A DNA stretch of 64,000 nt from Yarrowia lipolytica (Eukaryota; Ascomycota; Dipodascomycetes; Dipodascales), in the NCBI RefSeq assembly GCF_001761485.1, contig NC_090771.1, forward strand, positions 1,984,001 to 2,048,000, read 5' to 3'. This document shows, piece by piece, positions 1-12,283 of the stretch (the stretch's first letter is position 1; each line of letters opens with the position of its first letter). The notes under the pieces were generated by a model that was not told the origin of the DNA, searched no databases, and saw only the letters and a list, made by a program, of their open reading frames with translations. The translations under genes and the position numbers were made by a program.

Positions 1-539
1 GAGCCGACGAGTGGGCCTTGATGGGCCGGTTGCAGGCAATTCGTGCGGCGTAGTAGGCTCGAATCACCCTCTTGATCTTACCAACGGTGGTAGGCACGTC
101 CTCGTCTTGTAACAAGGAGGAGGCCACAGCGTGGATGTCGTTACCTCGCAAGTACCGGGTCTCAAACTCGTTAAGCACGAGAGAGAGAACGTCGTCGTAT
201 GGTCCGGGCTCTTCCTCGACGGTCTTGGCAGTAAATCCCAGGAAGGCAGCTAGAAGCTCTGTGGAGGAGGAGGGCTCATCATCGTCGGCCTTGTCTTCAG
301 TGGCTGGAGGTAGAGAGGCGTAGAACTGGTCTCGGAGCGTGGTGCAGTTGATGTACAGAGAGGTGGGCACCAGCAGCGAGTGCTCAGTTTGGCCGTGCGA
401 TAGCACCAGTGGTCTTAATGAGGCGGCGCTCTGGGGGGTGTTGACACCTGTGGTAGGGTACTGTGTTAGGATCAATTGAATCACGTACGCGTTGCATATC
501 TCATGTAGAGATCATCCTGCTTCGGTCGATACTCACCAT
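1..539 (-). CDS. FAS1: Fatty acid synthase beta subunit, N-terminal part, cut by window edge
   Basis: Encodes the start of the beta chain of the cytosolic type I fungal fatty acid synthase (alpha6beta6), which carries the acetyltransferase, enoyl reductase, dehydratase and malonyl/palmitoyl transferase activities. The start codon at 539-537 is an exon of only three bases. It is followed by GTGAGT and a 76-bp intron (461-536) ending in CCTAACACAG. Exon 2 runs from 460 to the window edge. The spliced protein begins [12 protein letters not shown] and continues with [19 protein letters not shown] and an [14 protein letters not shown] segment, both typical of the FAS1 N-terminus. About 154 of roughly 2,000 residues are visible. 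A second acceptor 13 bases further in would give MVSTPQS; I chose the first because it sits directly after the branch point and matches the protein I remember. Transcribed away from YRB1. Confidence 0.93.
461..536 (-). other. Intron 1 of FAS1, directly after the ATG
   Basis: On the minus strand the intron begins GTGAGT and ends CCTAACACAG, so the branch point CTAAC lies almost on the acceptor, as is usual in Yarrowia. It separates the initiator ATG from the rest of the reading frame. Confidence 0.85.
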
Positions 540-3500
540 TGTAGTTGCGTGTGGTTGTAGATTAGTAATTAAATGGGAAATCGCCAAACCGGAATCAGAG
601 CTGTGGTTAGTAGGTGTTTCGTCGAGATCACTCATGTATCATGTGGAGAGGCAAAGGGTGGATCTGCTTGGCTGAGTGCAGCGTTGGCCCAAGAGAGTCT
701 ATAGCTTAACTTATAACCCTTTGGGGGAGAGCAAAGACGCGGGAATATTGATGAGGGGAAGAAGAAAAAAACAGGGGAGGTCGTTGTATCATCACTTTAG
801 AGAGGGACTGTGAGTGCCATACTTGAAAGCGTAGCATCTGCGCAGTATTTCGAGTCAAAGCAGACAGGTGAGACATGAAACGGGAGCCAGTAAGCACCAC
901 ACTGGATAGATCTCATTCTGGACAATGGGGCTTGATGCTCATGTAACCGCCACAAGCAAGTAGTGTAACGGCCGGTAGCGTGCTCTGTTGTGGCTCCGCA
1001 ACACATGTCTGTTCTCTCACGAACACACGAGAAAAAAAAAGGCTGATCCCGTTTATCCTTAATTAATCCGAACACTTTTTCGAATAGAGTGAAACAGACC
1101 AATGTGATGGTGGTGGATGAGGCGGCCCAGGCGTCGAATGGCGGTATTTCCAGTTCCACGGCATCTTCACCCAAGCCCAATCAGCCAAGTCCAATCTGTC
1201 GTCTCTCTTTCCATTTCCCCCCTCAAATGTGGTGGCCACCCAGCCAGTGTCGTATTTCTCCGTTCACAATCAATAGCTCCATATCGCCCCTGCTCCTGTT
1301 GTGGTTGCCTCACGCCCTCAATTGGCCGCGCTGTTTCCTGTAGCAAAACTCACCAAATCAAATAATGGGGTTCGCCTCGATTGCCAAACCAATCTCACTA
1401 CAGGAGACTTCTTATATGTCAGCCCGGCTCAGTGACGGAACCCAGTACAGCCCAACTAGCTCAACATTCAACATTTCTCCCATGCTTTCCCCAAACTTAG
1501 CTTCTGCTGCAGCACACCTGCACCCAAAGGTCTGAAAGGCAAAATTTGAACCATTTCCCCAAACGCAACTTATGTTGTGTGGTTGGGGAGCTAACTCTCA
1601 ACGCAATATCCAGTGAGTGAACCTGTGTAGCGATGGTAGCACGAGGAAGGCATCATCTTAGACTGCACTAGACATGTCTAAGAACTATTCGTCCATTTTG
1701 TATATTTCACATCTACAGCTCCATCTCTGCTCCAAACCACCGTACCCACGGAGCATGACTCCTGAAGCCGCACACGCAACCGTTTGTATTCACCGCCACC
1801 TGCGGGCCAAAAACGCCAAGTAAGGGTTACTGCGTGTGTCTAAATGGCGTCCTGTCAGGTTTTGGCGATAGCAAAAAAGTGCCTGGGCTAGTGCACGGTG
1901 GTTTAGTGGTGGCACGCCTTTCGGGTTTGGGGATTCCGATCTCAAGGACGTGGGTATCGCAGCACGTCATCTATCTCTACCACCGTAGAACACCCTCCAG
2001 GCCATAGAAACCAGTTGGGACATTACTGTACAGTACACAGTAGTTTAGACTGTGGTCTGGTTCAAGTGGTGGGAACAGTAAGAGACACTCAACCGAACCG
2101 AGAACCGAGCTACAGTATGGCTCTGGTTGGTGACGGTGGGCACATGTGGACCGATGGGGTCTGCAACCAATACTATAGTTACGATAAATGTGATTTTGGC
2201 AGAACTGCATTACTTGCGCGTCTGCTTCATCTGGGCGTGTATTAGTACCACCTCTTCTGTCACTGTTCTTCTTCACTCATGGGGCCTTGCGAGCCTGCGG
2301 TTTCGGCTGAAACGGTTGACATGCAGGTTTGTCGAAACGTGCCCGAGACGAAGATCCAGATCAGACTACTGTAAACAATATACGGCCTCTAGATCTACAG
2401 AACACGTCCATGGGAATTCAACAGCCAGCACCCTGGCCTTCTAGCTCCAGCTAACTGTGACATTATTGTACATTCTGTACAAGACTCAACCAAGCCATAA
2501 GCTCCTGACATCCACTTTACGGAAGTACGGGTGTTGGGAAAAACGCGATACAGAGTTGGGGACAAGCTCTGGAGCTGCGTGGTGTCGAACCTTGATGTGT
2601 CCAAGCGCCCAGAAAGTACAAAATGGTTGTTGAGCAAAAAATAGCCTGACTCTCTACTGGAGCTGCGACCACCGGAGAGATGGACGTTGAATAGTCACGT
2701 GTGTCGGTGGATGTATTGTACAGTAGAGAGGTCGATGGCAGCTTGCAAGACACAGCACGATGGAATGGCAAATGTACCCACAGCATTTCGGTCGGTTTTA
2801 CTGTAGACAAGACAAGTGCAAAACAATATGATACACCCCTCTACTGGCTCTTGTATTACGTAGCATCTCTTCACAGCAAATGCCTCAGGATTAAGGTGAG
2901 AGAGATATACGGTAAGAAGCAGGCCATCACCAGAAATGAACGCCATGGAAAGCGGGCGACGACAAAAAATACATCACTGTGATCGCAGAGTCTTGTCGTG
3001 AATCAGACCTAACTCGGTTCTCGGGTTCGGCCCAGTTTACCGTTCAAAACGCAGTCAAAGTCCACTTGCTTTTTCTGTCGTTGTATGCCCACACCAATGC
3101 TAACAAGGCAGGTCCTATTTTTGCGCGGACCTTGCAACAGGAGTGGAGAGGGGGAGTTGGGCATGGATGCTCTGTTGACCTAATCTCAATCGTCTCTGAC
3201 GTGCTCACACAGTTTAGACTGATATGAAGGTATAGCAGAGACAAAGATTGTAAACTTGTACAGTTCGTACAGTGGCTAGCCACCCGCTATCCTTACATGT
3301 TGTAATTACAGCAGATACGAGATAACGACTTACTGGGCCGAGGGGGAGCAGGATTTCATTGTTGAATGATGAACTGAACTGAATGCAAACCCAGACAGCA
3401 GTGGAGTAAGAATGTTAACGTACTCGCCATTATATTATACCATCATATCGCAGAAAGTACAACCGACAACACACGAGAAGCCGCATTCTTCCACTTCGCC

Positions 3501-4219
3501 ACATTTAGGATTACTACTGTAATCCTTGACCAAGCCAACTGCTTGTACAAACAGCTACAACTATACCCACACGTCTCGTCTCCCATCGACTTGAAGTGCA
3601 TGTGTTCGTTCGCGCTGATCCCACTTCGTACCGGCGGTACGATACGGGTTTTTGTCCAGTGTACGACCTCGTAACCACCAGTTGCCACTCAATAATTAAA
3701 CTCTATGAAACGGGAGTCCAAATATTACATGTCGTGAGCACCACAGAACAAGTGGCATATAGAGTGCAGTGAAACGACTTAAGGGAGGGCTTAAAATACC
3801 TGTGTGTTGGACACTAAATCTTCTGATATACAACATACACGCTCATACTTATTAACAGCCCCATAATCCAGTCGCAGCGCTTTACCCGTTGTTGTCGTGT
3901 TTACACTGATTAGGTTGACTGACTCCCAGCAAGCGAGGCGTTGTGATTGCAACTTGTAGATAATGAACAAACGTCTGTATCTGAGGCTCCATACACGTGG
4001 TAATGTCGAAATGAGGTCAATACGGACCAATTTGACCTTATGTATCCCCGTTCTGTCGGATGTGCCTCTTTCGCCCTGTGGTCACCTGGTGTAATCCCCT
4101 CCAGTATCCCAGATCACCCCTATTCACGGCCGGGTAACCCTGTCCAAAATTTATACATTTTAGCTACACCACGCAAAAACAAATCACCACCAAACACCAA
4201 CACACATCTCTTTGACAAA
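540..4219. other. Gene-free region between divergent FAS1 and YRB1
   Basis: No open frame longer than about 130 codons, no recognisable protein motif and no tRNA or 5S gene was found. It holds the promoters of two divergent genes plus scattered GTACAG and ACTTGTA type oligomers. A sequence near 2581-2601 resembles a minus-strand Pol III B box (GGTTCGACACC) but has no matching T stem. Confidence 0.6.
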
Positions 4220-4849
4220 ATGTCTGACGCCACCGAGAAGAAGGATACCGCTGCCCCCGCTGCTGCTGCTGCCCCCGCTGCTGCCGCCACCCCATCTTTC
4301 GGCATCCCCTCCGCCTCTTCCAGCCTGTCCGCCATGGCTGACAAGCCCAAGGAGGAGCCCAAGAAGGAGGACGACAAGGAGGAGAAGAAGGAGGCCGAGG
4401 ACGAGGCCCCTGAGTCTCCCGACGTGCACTTTGAGCCCATTGTGCAGCTTGAGAAGGTCGAGATTAAGACCGAGGAGGAGGAAGAGGATGTTTTGTACAA
4501 GACCCGAGCCAAGCTGTTCCGATTCGACAAGGAGGAGAAGGAGTGGAAGGAGCGAGGAACTGGAGACGCCAAGTTCCTGCAGCACAAGGAGTCCAAGAAG
4601 GTGCGACTTCTGATGCGACGAGACAAGACTCTCAAGATCTGTGCCAACCACATCATTGCTCCCGAGTATGAGCTCAAGCCCAACGTGGGATCTGACCGAT
4701 CGTGGGTCTACTCTGTCGGTGCTGACTTCGCTGACGGTGAGCCCACTGCCGAGCTGCTGGCCATCCGATTCGCCAACTCTGACTCTGCCAACACCTTCAA
4801 GGAAGAGTTCGAGAAGGCTCAGGAGGAGAACAAGAAGGCTTCCAAGTAA
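4220..4849 (+). CDS. YRB1: Ran-binding protein 1 (RanBP1/Yrb1)
   Basis: Cytosolic cofactor that binds Ran-GTP and, with RanGAP, releases it from export complexes after nuclear export. The protein has 209 residues. Residues 1-75 are an Ala/Pro-rich then Lys/Glu-rich tail. From about residue 78 comes a complete Ran-binding domain: [17 protein letters not shown], then [22 protein letters not shown], then [21 protein letters not shown], all hallmark RanBP1 blocks. It ends in a charged tail ([11 protein letters not shown]). The frame is open upstream to 4040, but I chose the ATG at 4220 because it follows an A/C-rich leader (TTTGACAAAATG) and the upstream residues look like untranslated sequence. 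No intron is needed. Length is close to the yeast homologue. Confidence 0.93.
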   Translation: MSDATEKKDTAAPAAAAAPAAAATPSFGIPSASSSLSAMADKPKEEPKKEDDKEEKKEAEDEAPESPDVHFEPIVQLEKVEIKTEEEEEDVLYKTRAKLFRFDKEEKEWKERGTGDAKFLQHKESKKVRLLMRRDKTLKICANHIIAPEYELKPNVGSDRSWVYSVGADFADGEPTAELLAIRFANSDSANTFKEEFEKAQEENKKASK

Positions 4850-5762
4850 GAGTCTTGTTTGCATATAATGAAATCTGGAATGTATAGTTTAAGACTATGG
4901 GAATTGGAGTGGACGAAGGATGCCTGTACCTGAAGTTGTAACGGTATTGTATCTGTAGCTCCGTGTTACTTCTACATTCAAGTTTTGTGGGGTATCAAGG
5001 GTGGCGGAACACAGCGAGCATAGAATGAGAGAAGTTACTTATGAAACGAGTGTTTGCAATATTATCAGGTAAAACACTATCTCAAAGCATCCAGTGAGAA
5101 AATACTGGTTATATCATCCAACCCATACCTTCAGAGGGACCAACCGTCTTACACTTCCACCCTGTAAATCAACTTATTATAACAGCACCTTTTGTTTCTG
5201 CTGACGTAATACTGTAGGTGCTACTTAAACAGTGGCACGCACCAAGCCTGATGGTGTTAAGCTGGGGTATAAGGTGCAAGTGCCGTACACAGGTTCGTAG
5301 TTAATAAGAAAGCTGTCTTGTTCTCAAGTTTCTAGTCAGGAACGGAGGAACTCGTCATCATCTCATAATTATACATCACCACTTGTTTCCATCATTACCG
5401 TCAGCTAAGCAGTGCCTCGTTCGTATATACGCAACTCAAGTGTGGCTTGATAAAGGTGTCTTCACTACAAGGGCAGAGAATACTACATAATCCAAAGTGG
5501 AAAACCGGACAAATCGAATCGAATAAACGATCTGCAATCATGCAAACCAATATCCACCCGCCTCAAGGCTACTCTATCATTGATGCCCGTTGTTTAGTAT
5601 TCTGTCACCACTACATCTAATAAGCTTTGGTCACATGATTTTTGTCCAAAAGAAAAACACAGTCACAAAATTTCAGTGAACCCTAACCATACCGACTCCC
5701 AACTACCAACTCCCAAAAGACATTTTGCCAGTTTCTTTTGGATTAAGCAACGACATTCAAAA
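4850..5762. other. Intergenic region, YRB1 3' end to RPL11
   Basis: Contains the YRB1 3'UTR and the RPL11 promoter. I see no further gene and no clear repeat. Confidence 0.6.
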
Positions 5763-6402
5763 ATGGTGAGTGAAGGAAATTATTGTCATGAGAAGAGACG
5801 TCATGGACAAACGACAACGGCGGATGATGGTGCTCGTTTGCGTCTGTTGAACTCGTTGTCTTCATCTCGAACCACAACTAACATAGACTGACTCCTCTGC
5901 CAACCCCATGCGAGAGCTGCGAATCGAGAAGCTCACCCTCAACATTTGTGTTGGTGAGTCCGGTGATCGACTTACCCGAGCCGCCAAGGTGCTCGAGCAG
6001 CTTTCCGGTCAGACCCCCGTCTACACCAAGGCCCGATACACCATCCGATCTTTCTCTATCCGACGAAACGAAAAGATTGCCGTCCACGTGACCGTCCGAG
6101 GCCCCAAGGCTGAGGAGATTCTCGAGCGAGGCCTCAAGGTCAAGGAGTACGAGCTCAAGGCCAAGAACTTCTCTGAGACTGGTAACTTCGGTTTCGGTAT
6201 CAACGAGCACATCGACCTTGGTATCAAGTACGACCCCAACATCGGTATCTACGGTATGGACTTCTTCGTCATCATTGGTCGACCCGGTTACCGAGTTGCC
6301 CGACGAAAGCGATGCCGAGCTTCCGTTGGTATCAACCACCGAGTCACCAAGGAGGACACCATCAAGTGGTTCAAGCAGAAGTACGACGCTTCCGTCCTCT
6401 AA
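5763..6402 (+). CDS. RPL11: 60S ribosomal protein L11 (uL5)
   Basis: Structural protein of the large ribosomal subunit that binds 5S rRNA at the central protuberance. The gene is split: the ATG alone (5763-5765) is exon 1, a 121-bp intron (5766-5886) runs from GTGAGT to CTAACATAG, and exon 2 (5887-6402) continues in frame. The spliced protein has 172 residues and starts [17 protein letters not shown], matching yeast L11 (MSAKAQNPMRELKIEKL). The uL5 signatures are clear: [43 protein letters not shown], and [25 protein letters not shown]. Starting at the internal ATG 5908 would drop the conserved N-terminal tail. Codon bias is very strong, as expected of a ribosomal protein gene, which also leaves long spurious frames on the opposite strand. 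Confidence 0.96.
5766..5886 (+). other. Intron of RPL11, directly after the ATG
   Basis: Starts GTGAGT, ends CAACTAACATAG. Splicing joins the initiator ATG to ACT GAC TCC and restores the conserved uL5 N-terminus. Confidence 0.9.
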
Positions 6403-8624
6403 GCGGGTCATTTTTGTATCATATCCTCACCCATCATGCAAAAATAATCCACAACTAAAAAATCGTGTATATTGCCTCAATTCAATTTCACAAATATCGG
6501 TATTTCAGACCCACAAGCAATTATCTGGTATCGGTATAATGGGACTGTAGAATGTAGTGCGAGTGTATCAATTAGTATGTACGAGTACCAGTAGTTGTGC
6601 TTGTATATCTTTTCTGCTGGCAACGACGCCATGCTATCTATGTAAAGACTCAATAAACCCCTTGAAAATTTCTTTCATCGAACCCAAAGATCGTGTGACG
6701 TTTTACGAATGTAGACTTGTCTTGTTAGCAATTTCGGACGTGGGTATTCATCATATTATCAAAAATCAAAGATGTGTTACTTACAGTGTTTGACGTGGGG
6801 TGTGGCGTCGTCTTTTACATTGTCTATCACATACTTGATCACCTCAAATGGATCCGACTGTCAAACTACATATGCTGGTTTGTCAGGATACTTTTGTCCA
6901 GCAGCCGTGATATGGAGTATAGAAAGTGTGTTCCGGGTCTATGTGGTCCCTGAAATAGACTCGGTAAAATATTATCTTCTCAGAGAGAGTTACGTACAGA
7001 CTGGTCATCTGGCGTAGGCGTGGCGTAGGCGTGGCAGTGTTCGCCTTATGGTTGTCCCGACCTGCCAGGTGTGAGTTGTAGTAACAATTCTCAGGTGACA
7101 GTTTTACAAAATTGATTGTTTCAGATGGTCCCGTGGCTCCACATATCTCGTCTGTGTGTTGTTATCCATAGACAGCTGATGACTCAGGGTATTGTACCGC
7201 AGAAGATTTACTTACTCATATACTCTACACAACATGCGAATCTGCAGGTATCAGTCAGGGTCTGATTCTGGGTGAGTATGTTCATCACTGTAGCCAACAC
7301 TTCTGTACCTACTTGTAGTAGGGTATACTCTCTCGATCCAGTCAAATAGCCACCAATGTTTTCGTGGTACCAAGTCTCCAAGCTCATGAGACTACACCGT
7401 TGTTCGGAACCAGCAGGAGACAGATGAACCAATCGTGGAATATACTGCAAGTCGGCATTTCAATCTAGGATATTTTTCTTGTACAACGTACATACTGTAT
7501 GTACTCCCGTGCTGTAGATGGTTAGGAAGGGGCTGTGAATGTCTCAGGGACTTCGGTCAGATTGGTGTTGTTGGCTATGATGATGGGCAGATACAAAATA
7601 GCCGTCAGAATCACAGACATGCAGCGGAATCGATAAATAGCACAAATGTGTCCAGCTGGAGAATTCTCTCGGCCCAGGCTTGCCCGTGAAACATCACTCT
7701 GCTTAAACACTCCATGTTCCTCGTGTACTCTCCAGAGGACACAATTATCCGGCGTGCCTCACCTCATTCATGCCATGCCTGTTTCACTTCACTTGGGCAA
7801 AGATCAGATAAATATGAGACAAGTCGTTGAAGGCGGATGGTGAAGGAGCTTATGAAGCGATGAAAGCGGGAGGAAACTGTGAAATGGCAGCAAGCAACGC
7901 ATATAGAACCGTTGTATAGGTGGTCAGGCTGTCGATTTATATACTCATGACCACCATAATATCTCGCCTACCCATCCGTACAACGTGCTTCCGTTAAGTT
8001 GACGGATGTAACTACTTGTAGCGACATGACGCAAAAATAAATCGTGCAGAACCTATTATTGCGTTTGCATGATCTAACCGATGCCCCGGTTGTCTAGACT
8101 TTCCTACCAGTCTGGCACACTCTCTCTATATACCTTCATTGTACCTTGTAACACATCTACTCGTACTTATACTTGTATGTACTAATACTCTTCCTGTCTC
8201 ATTATACATTGCTATCAATGATTGAGTTCGATAGTAGGAACCAAAAGCTACTTTACGGAAGGTGGCATGTTCCATGTGAAAAGTGACCTGAATAGGTGTT
8301 AGTACGAAGGGGTCAAAATATTGCGTATTAGAATGAAAGGGCAATCGCTGGAATTGCTGTAACTGGGAGACTTCAATTGATGCCTCGGAAGTGTTAGAAA
8401 TTAAATATATACCGAATTCGGAGCACAGATATACATTTTAAAGCACATGCACGCGCTGTGTTGTAATTATACCTGAAGAGGACAGAAGAAAATGCTATCG
8501 CTGCATACATTTTACGAGGTGCATTGCTCAAGCTCAATTGTACAGTAATTCCACAGCTACCCTTACGCTATCGTCATCTAATGTCATATCTCATTATCTA
8601 TAAATGTCTCGCTAAACGAATAGC
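6403..8624. other. Intergenic region between convergent RPL11 and TSA1
   Basis: 2.2 kb between convergent genes. A short direct repeat, two copies of an 11-bp GGCGTAGGCGT unit, lies near 7013-7036. Scattered ACTTGTAGTA type oligomers occur (about 7313 and 8010). No coding region was recognised. Confidence 0.55.
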
Positions 8625-9215
8625 TTATTTGTTGGCCTTCTCGAAGTACTCCTTGGCGTTGACAGGGTCAGCCTTGATAGTATCGGAGCCCTTCTGCCAG
8701 TTGGCGGGGCAGACCTCACCGTGCTTCTCAGTGAACTGGAAGGCATCGATGAGTCGGAGGGTCTCCTCGACGGATCGGCCAACGGGGAGATCGTTGATGG
8801 TGATCTGTCGGACAACGCCCTTGGGGTCAATGATGAAGATACCTCGGAGAGCGACACCGGCCTCGGGGATGAGAACACCGTAGTCCTTGGACAGGGTGTG
8901 GTTGGTGTCAGCAAGCAGGGGGATGTTGACGGGACCAAGACCACCATCCTTTCGGGCAACGTTGGTCCAGGCAAGCAGAGAGTACTCGGAGTCGGTGGAG
9001 GCAAAGAGAACCTCGGCGCCTCGCTCCTTGAACTGAGAGACGGCATCGGAGTAAGCGATGATCTCGGTGGGGCAGACGAAGGTGAAAGCCAGGGGGATGA
9101 AGGCGAGGACAACCCACTTACCCTTGAACTGGTCGAGGGAGACCTCCTCGAAGACACCACCAGAGACGGCAGTCTTCTTGAAGTCGGGGGCGGGATGCTG
9201 AACAGTGGCGACCAT
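8625..9215 (-). CDS. TSA1: Typical 2-Cys peroxiredoxin (thioredoxin peroxidase)
   Basis: Cytosolic peroxidase that reduces hydrogen peroxide and alkyl hydroperoxides with electrons from thioredoxin, and can act as a chaperone when overoxidised. The 196-residue protein begins [17 protein letters not shown]. The peroxidatic Cys48 lies in FTFVCPTE and the resolving Cys169 in GEVCPANW. Both GGLG and a C-terminal YF (EYFEKANK) are present, the pair that marks peroxide-sensitive eukaryotic enzymes. The frame is open upstream to 9254, but the ATG at 9215 gives the family N-terminus and follows an A/C-rich leader. A TATA box and a stress element lie just upstream. Length is the same as yeast Tsa1. 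Confidence 0.96.
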   Translation of the reverse strand: MVATVQHPAPDFKKTAVSGGVFEEVSLDQFKGKWVVLAFIPLAFTFVCPTEIIAYSDAVSQFKERGAEVLFASTDSEYSLLAWTNVARKDGGLGPVNIPLLADTNHTLSKDYGVLIPEAGVALRGIFIIDPKGVVRQITINDLPVGRSVEETLRLIDAFQFTEKHGEVCPANWQKGSDTIKADPVNAKEYFEKANK

Positions 9216-9261
9216 TTTGTAAGTGTTTGTGTGTGTGGTTTTGTGACAAGACAAGAGTGTA

Positions 9262-9266
9262 AGGGG
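9262..9266 (-). promoter_or_regulatory. STRE-like CCCCT upstream of TSA1
   Basis: The minus strand reads CCCCT about 50 bases before the TSA1 start, within the core promoter. CCCCT is the Msn2/4-type stress element in budding yeast. A role here is inferred from the oxidative-stress function of the gene. Confidence 0.4.
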
Positions 9267-9280
9267 TGGGCTGCAGAGGG

Positions 9281-9290
9281 CCTTTATATA
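9281..9290 (-). promoter_or_regulatory. TATA box of TSA1
   Basis: TATATAAAGG on the minus strand, about 70 bases upstream of the TSA1 start codon. Confidence 0.6.
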
Positions 9291-12283
9291 TTTGAGGTGG
9301 ACAGCCTTTTTGGCTACCTCTGTGACCTGTAAGGTAAGGTCTGTAAACCTGTGTCGAGCTTAAATTCGGACTAGGTTCCAACTTTGGCCTTGTTAGATTG
9401 GAGCGCAAGTTGAGCATGATAGGATGGAAGAAGCGGTTTCCGCTTGTATTTTGATCGAAAAAAACACGGAATGGATAATTGTGACTTAATTGAACTGCCC
9501 TGTATCTTCATTTTCTTATCATTGCGGCTCGCGAGCAACACATACTCCTCCTACTACCTCTGGGTTCAAACCCAATTTCAGATTAGAAAGCATCGACGCA
9601 ACGTTGGGTCTGGACCTGTTCTGAGCTGAGTAAGATGTAGAGAATCTTGGAAGGTCTCGACATGGCTAAAATTGTAATACTGACTAAAGAGCTTGGTCAC
9701 GTGGAATGACTATCGCGGAATGAGAATAAAGCTGACCACATTTCGAGTGCCTACAGCACCGTGCAGCTTGATCCTATAGACACACAAAATATCTCCTTTG
9801 CAGCTTCCCCTTTGTACGCACCGTTTTTCCGAAGCCCTGTTCAGAACTGTCCATAGATGCAGTGCTAGAAGATATTCCACGGATGGCCATGCCTACCGTT
9901 CATTACCATGGTAAACTGTATTGGATGGAGGCTTGTCTGTATCTGCCCTTCTCTACATGAGGTATTATCGATGTACACAATTTTGTACACCACCAGTATA
10001 TCCATGGCTTCTCTAATCAGTATTAATTATACACTCCTACAGCACAACATACTGTACATCAAAAGTGCATCTATAGACACACTGTACAACCCGCATTTCT
10101 GCGACTGTGTGCTAGTACGAGTACATGTAGTACGATACATGACACCGGCAGTTCGATTGTGTCTTCTGATGGCCACGAGTGGGTCTTCTCTGAGGTTGGA
10201 CTGGAACATGTCTTTTTTCCGGGGCCTCCGACGGATAATCTTATCAAGCCACTTTTGGGCTTTTGACCGGGCTGGCTGGGTCATCAGCATTGATAGGCAC
10301 CTGTAGATGTGTGTTCCGGGTCTTCAACGCGCGTTTGCGGCAAGTGGTTGGAGTATATTGGGTCAAATGGATCCGTTGCCTTTGTTTCCTTTCTTAATTA
10401 TCCTCTGAATCACCCGGAATTTCCCTGGTTGTGTCATTCTGCCCCATAATCACGCTGTCTGTATTAATATCATACTCATACTGGTACATACTGTACCTAA
10501 TTGTACGTGGGTTGAGATAGAAGTCTGAACAAACAGTTTGCAGATCAGACAAGCCACTGACAAACCATACTACAAGTAGTGCTGTTTCTATCGCATTATG
10601 GGGTCTGCTACAAGTAGAACCAATCTCTTTCAGTTGCCACGTGGTTTCTTACCGGTGGTTGCACATTCTCTTGTCATTGCACGGAACTCCATATACAGTA
10701 ATTAGTACTTGTGACATAGAGTTCAAATTAATGAGATGACGTGTGATAGGGAAAACACGGAAGGGGTTGTCTACTACTTTAGGGACCGGTAGAAGGCCGA
10801 CGTTTGTTGTCGTTCGATGCTCTGCGGCAGTTGTTCTTTGCTTTGAGGTGTTTTCAACTCACTCACATCTCGTCAGGGAGCAATCGAATTATGTCGGGTA
10901 TTGCCGGGTATGCATGTTTCAATATTCTACCGACTTCGATGTTGTGGTTAGGGTATTCCGTATTCGGACTTAAATTGCCATGTTACTGTACTTGTACATA
11001 CAGTACGTGTAAGTTGTCGCTTGAGGTGGTTGATCTGGGTGTGTATGTGATATGTTTCAATTTAGAGAAGTCGGGATATCAGAAATGGACAGAAATGCCC
11101 GACTAGACTCCACCAGGTGAAAAATAGAACGTCAAAACATTGTTGTCTTGGAATAATGACGAGACAACCAGTCTTGTGTTTTTTATTTTATTATAATAAC
11201 ATGATACTACAAACTCTGTAGAATACGCGGTGTTCCTTTGGTATGCTTGGCTTAACTAATTACAGTCGTACTTACTGAAAACCCAACTACTTGGACAAGT
11301 AATACCAAAGGTTGTTCAATTATTGAGTGCATGTACCGTATGTGTACTGCACAGTATAAGTATGTTATCCCTAATTATTCATTTAATACACCGAATAATG
11401 CCACCGGTTCAAGTAAGAGTGCATACTGATACCTCATCTCTGGAATTTGATGATGTCTACAATATGTACTCACACTAAGAGAACTGTGCAAGTCACCGTA
11501 CAGTACTGTACATATCTATGGCTACAGTACCTCGAGCTCATGTCGGGTCTATCGCTAGATAGGTCAATAAGGGGTAAGTAGTCGTACTATGAGGGTATAC
11601 CAATTTAGCCATGGCTGAAAAGTGAATACATAGCATCACCGAAAGGGTCTAGCGGATAGCTACCACTGGCCAAAAAAAAAAGGGACAACAAAGAACGCTC
11701 GCTACATGTTTGTACCCTTCCAAATACACTGACACCACATTAGATCGCAGCTTATCAGGAAACGCACCACTATAAATGCTAAACCATGAACGCCAGTCGA
11801 TGCTGGGATGACAGTAGACGTGTACCAAGGAGGCGCCCAATGGAGAGGAGAGACATACGGGGCGGGGAGGATCACACACTTATGGGCACTGGATAACGAT
11901 TCCGTTTTGAGATGGTATCCAGTCATATCATGATCCTTCTGTCCGGTATGGGCCATCATTCCATGGATCATGAGATGTGTATATATTAATATCTGCATAG
12001 AAGGAGCCTCAGATAATAATGAATAGGCTGTAAACGATGCATCTGACACACTTATCACGCCTTCTGCTTGATTTCAGTGACTCAAATTTATTATTATTAG
12101 TGCATCCCCTAGCAGATTCGAACACACACCCCCCCACAACAAGGCTAGATTTAAGCTTTAGGCCGTCAAAACTGCCACCATGGTCAGTGTGCTGATTTTA
12201 TCACGAAGTCATCGACAAGGCTACCTCTAAGACTATCATCAGCAAGCACAAATCGAAGGACATCATCCCCCGACACGGCCGAA

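Larger units (their letters stand above)
9216..12283. other. Intergenic region between divergent TSA1 and CCR4
   Basis: 3.1 kb. Apart from the TSA1 core promoter it holds many GTACAG and CTACAAGTAG oligomers, including a perfect 14-bp palindrome GTACAGTACTGTAC at 11498-11511. No frame here looks like a gene: all are under about 135 codons with no family motif. Confidence 0.55.

Noticed and set aside
2578-2601. Minus-strand Pol III B box / tRNA end
   Set aside because: GGTTCGACACC matches a B box, but the T stem fails and no A box or acceptor partner was found.
4184-4864. Long antisense frame over YRB1
   Set aside because: It mirrors the strong codon bias of the sense gene and is Leu/Gly-rich without any motif.
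5878-6411. 177-codon antisense frame over RPL11
   Set aside because: Shadow of a highly biased ribosomal protein gene. The same effect occurs over ADE4 (31408-32637), LYS5 (44761-46041) and UTR2 (53806-55230).
12100-12140. Minus-strand tRNA T arm (TTCGAAT)
   Set aside because: The stem around the loop does not pair.
12179-12283. Upstream exon of CCR4 starting at ATG 12180
   Set aside because: The GTCAGT donor is weak, no CTAAC branch point precedes the candidate acceptor, and the ATG at 12284 already gives a full protein.
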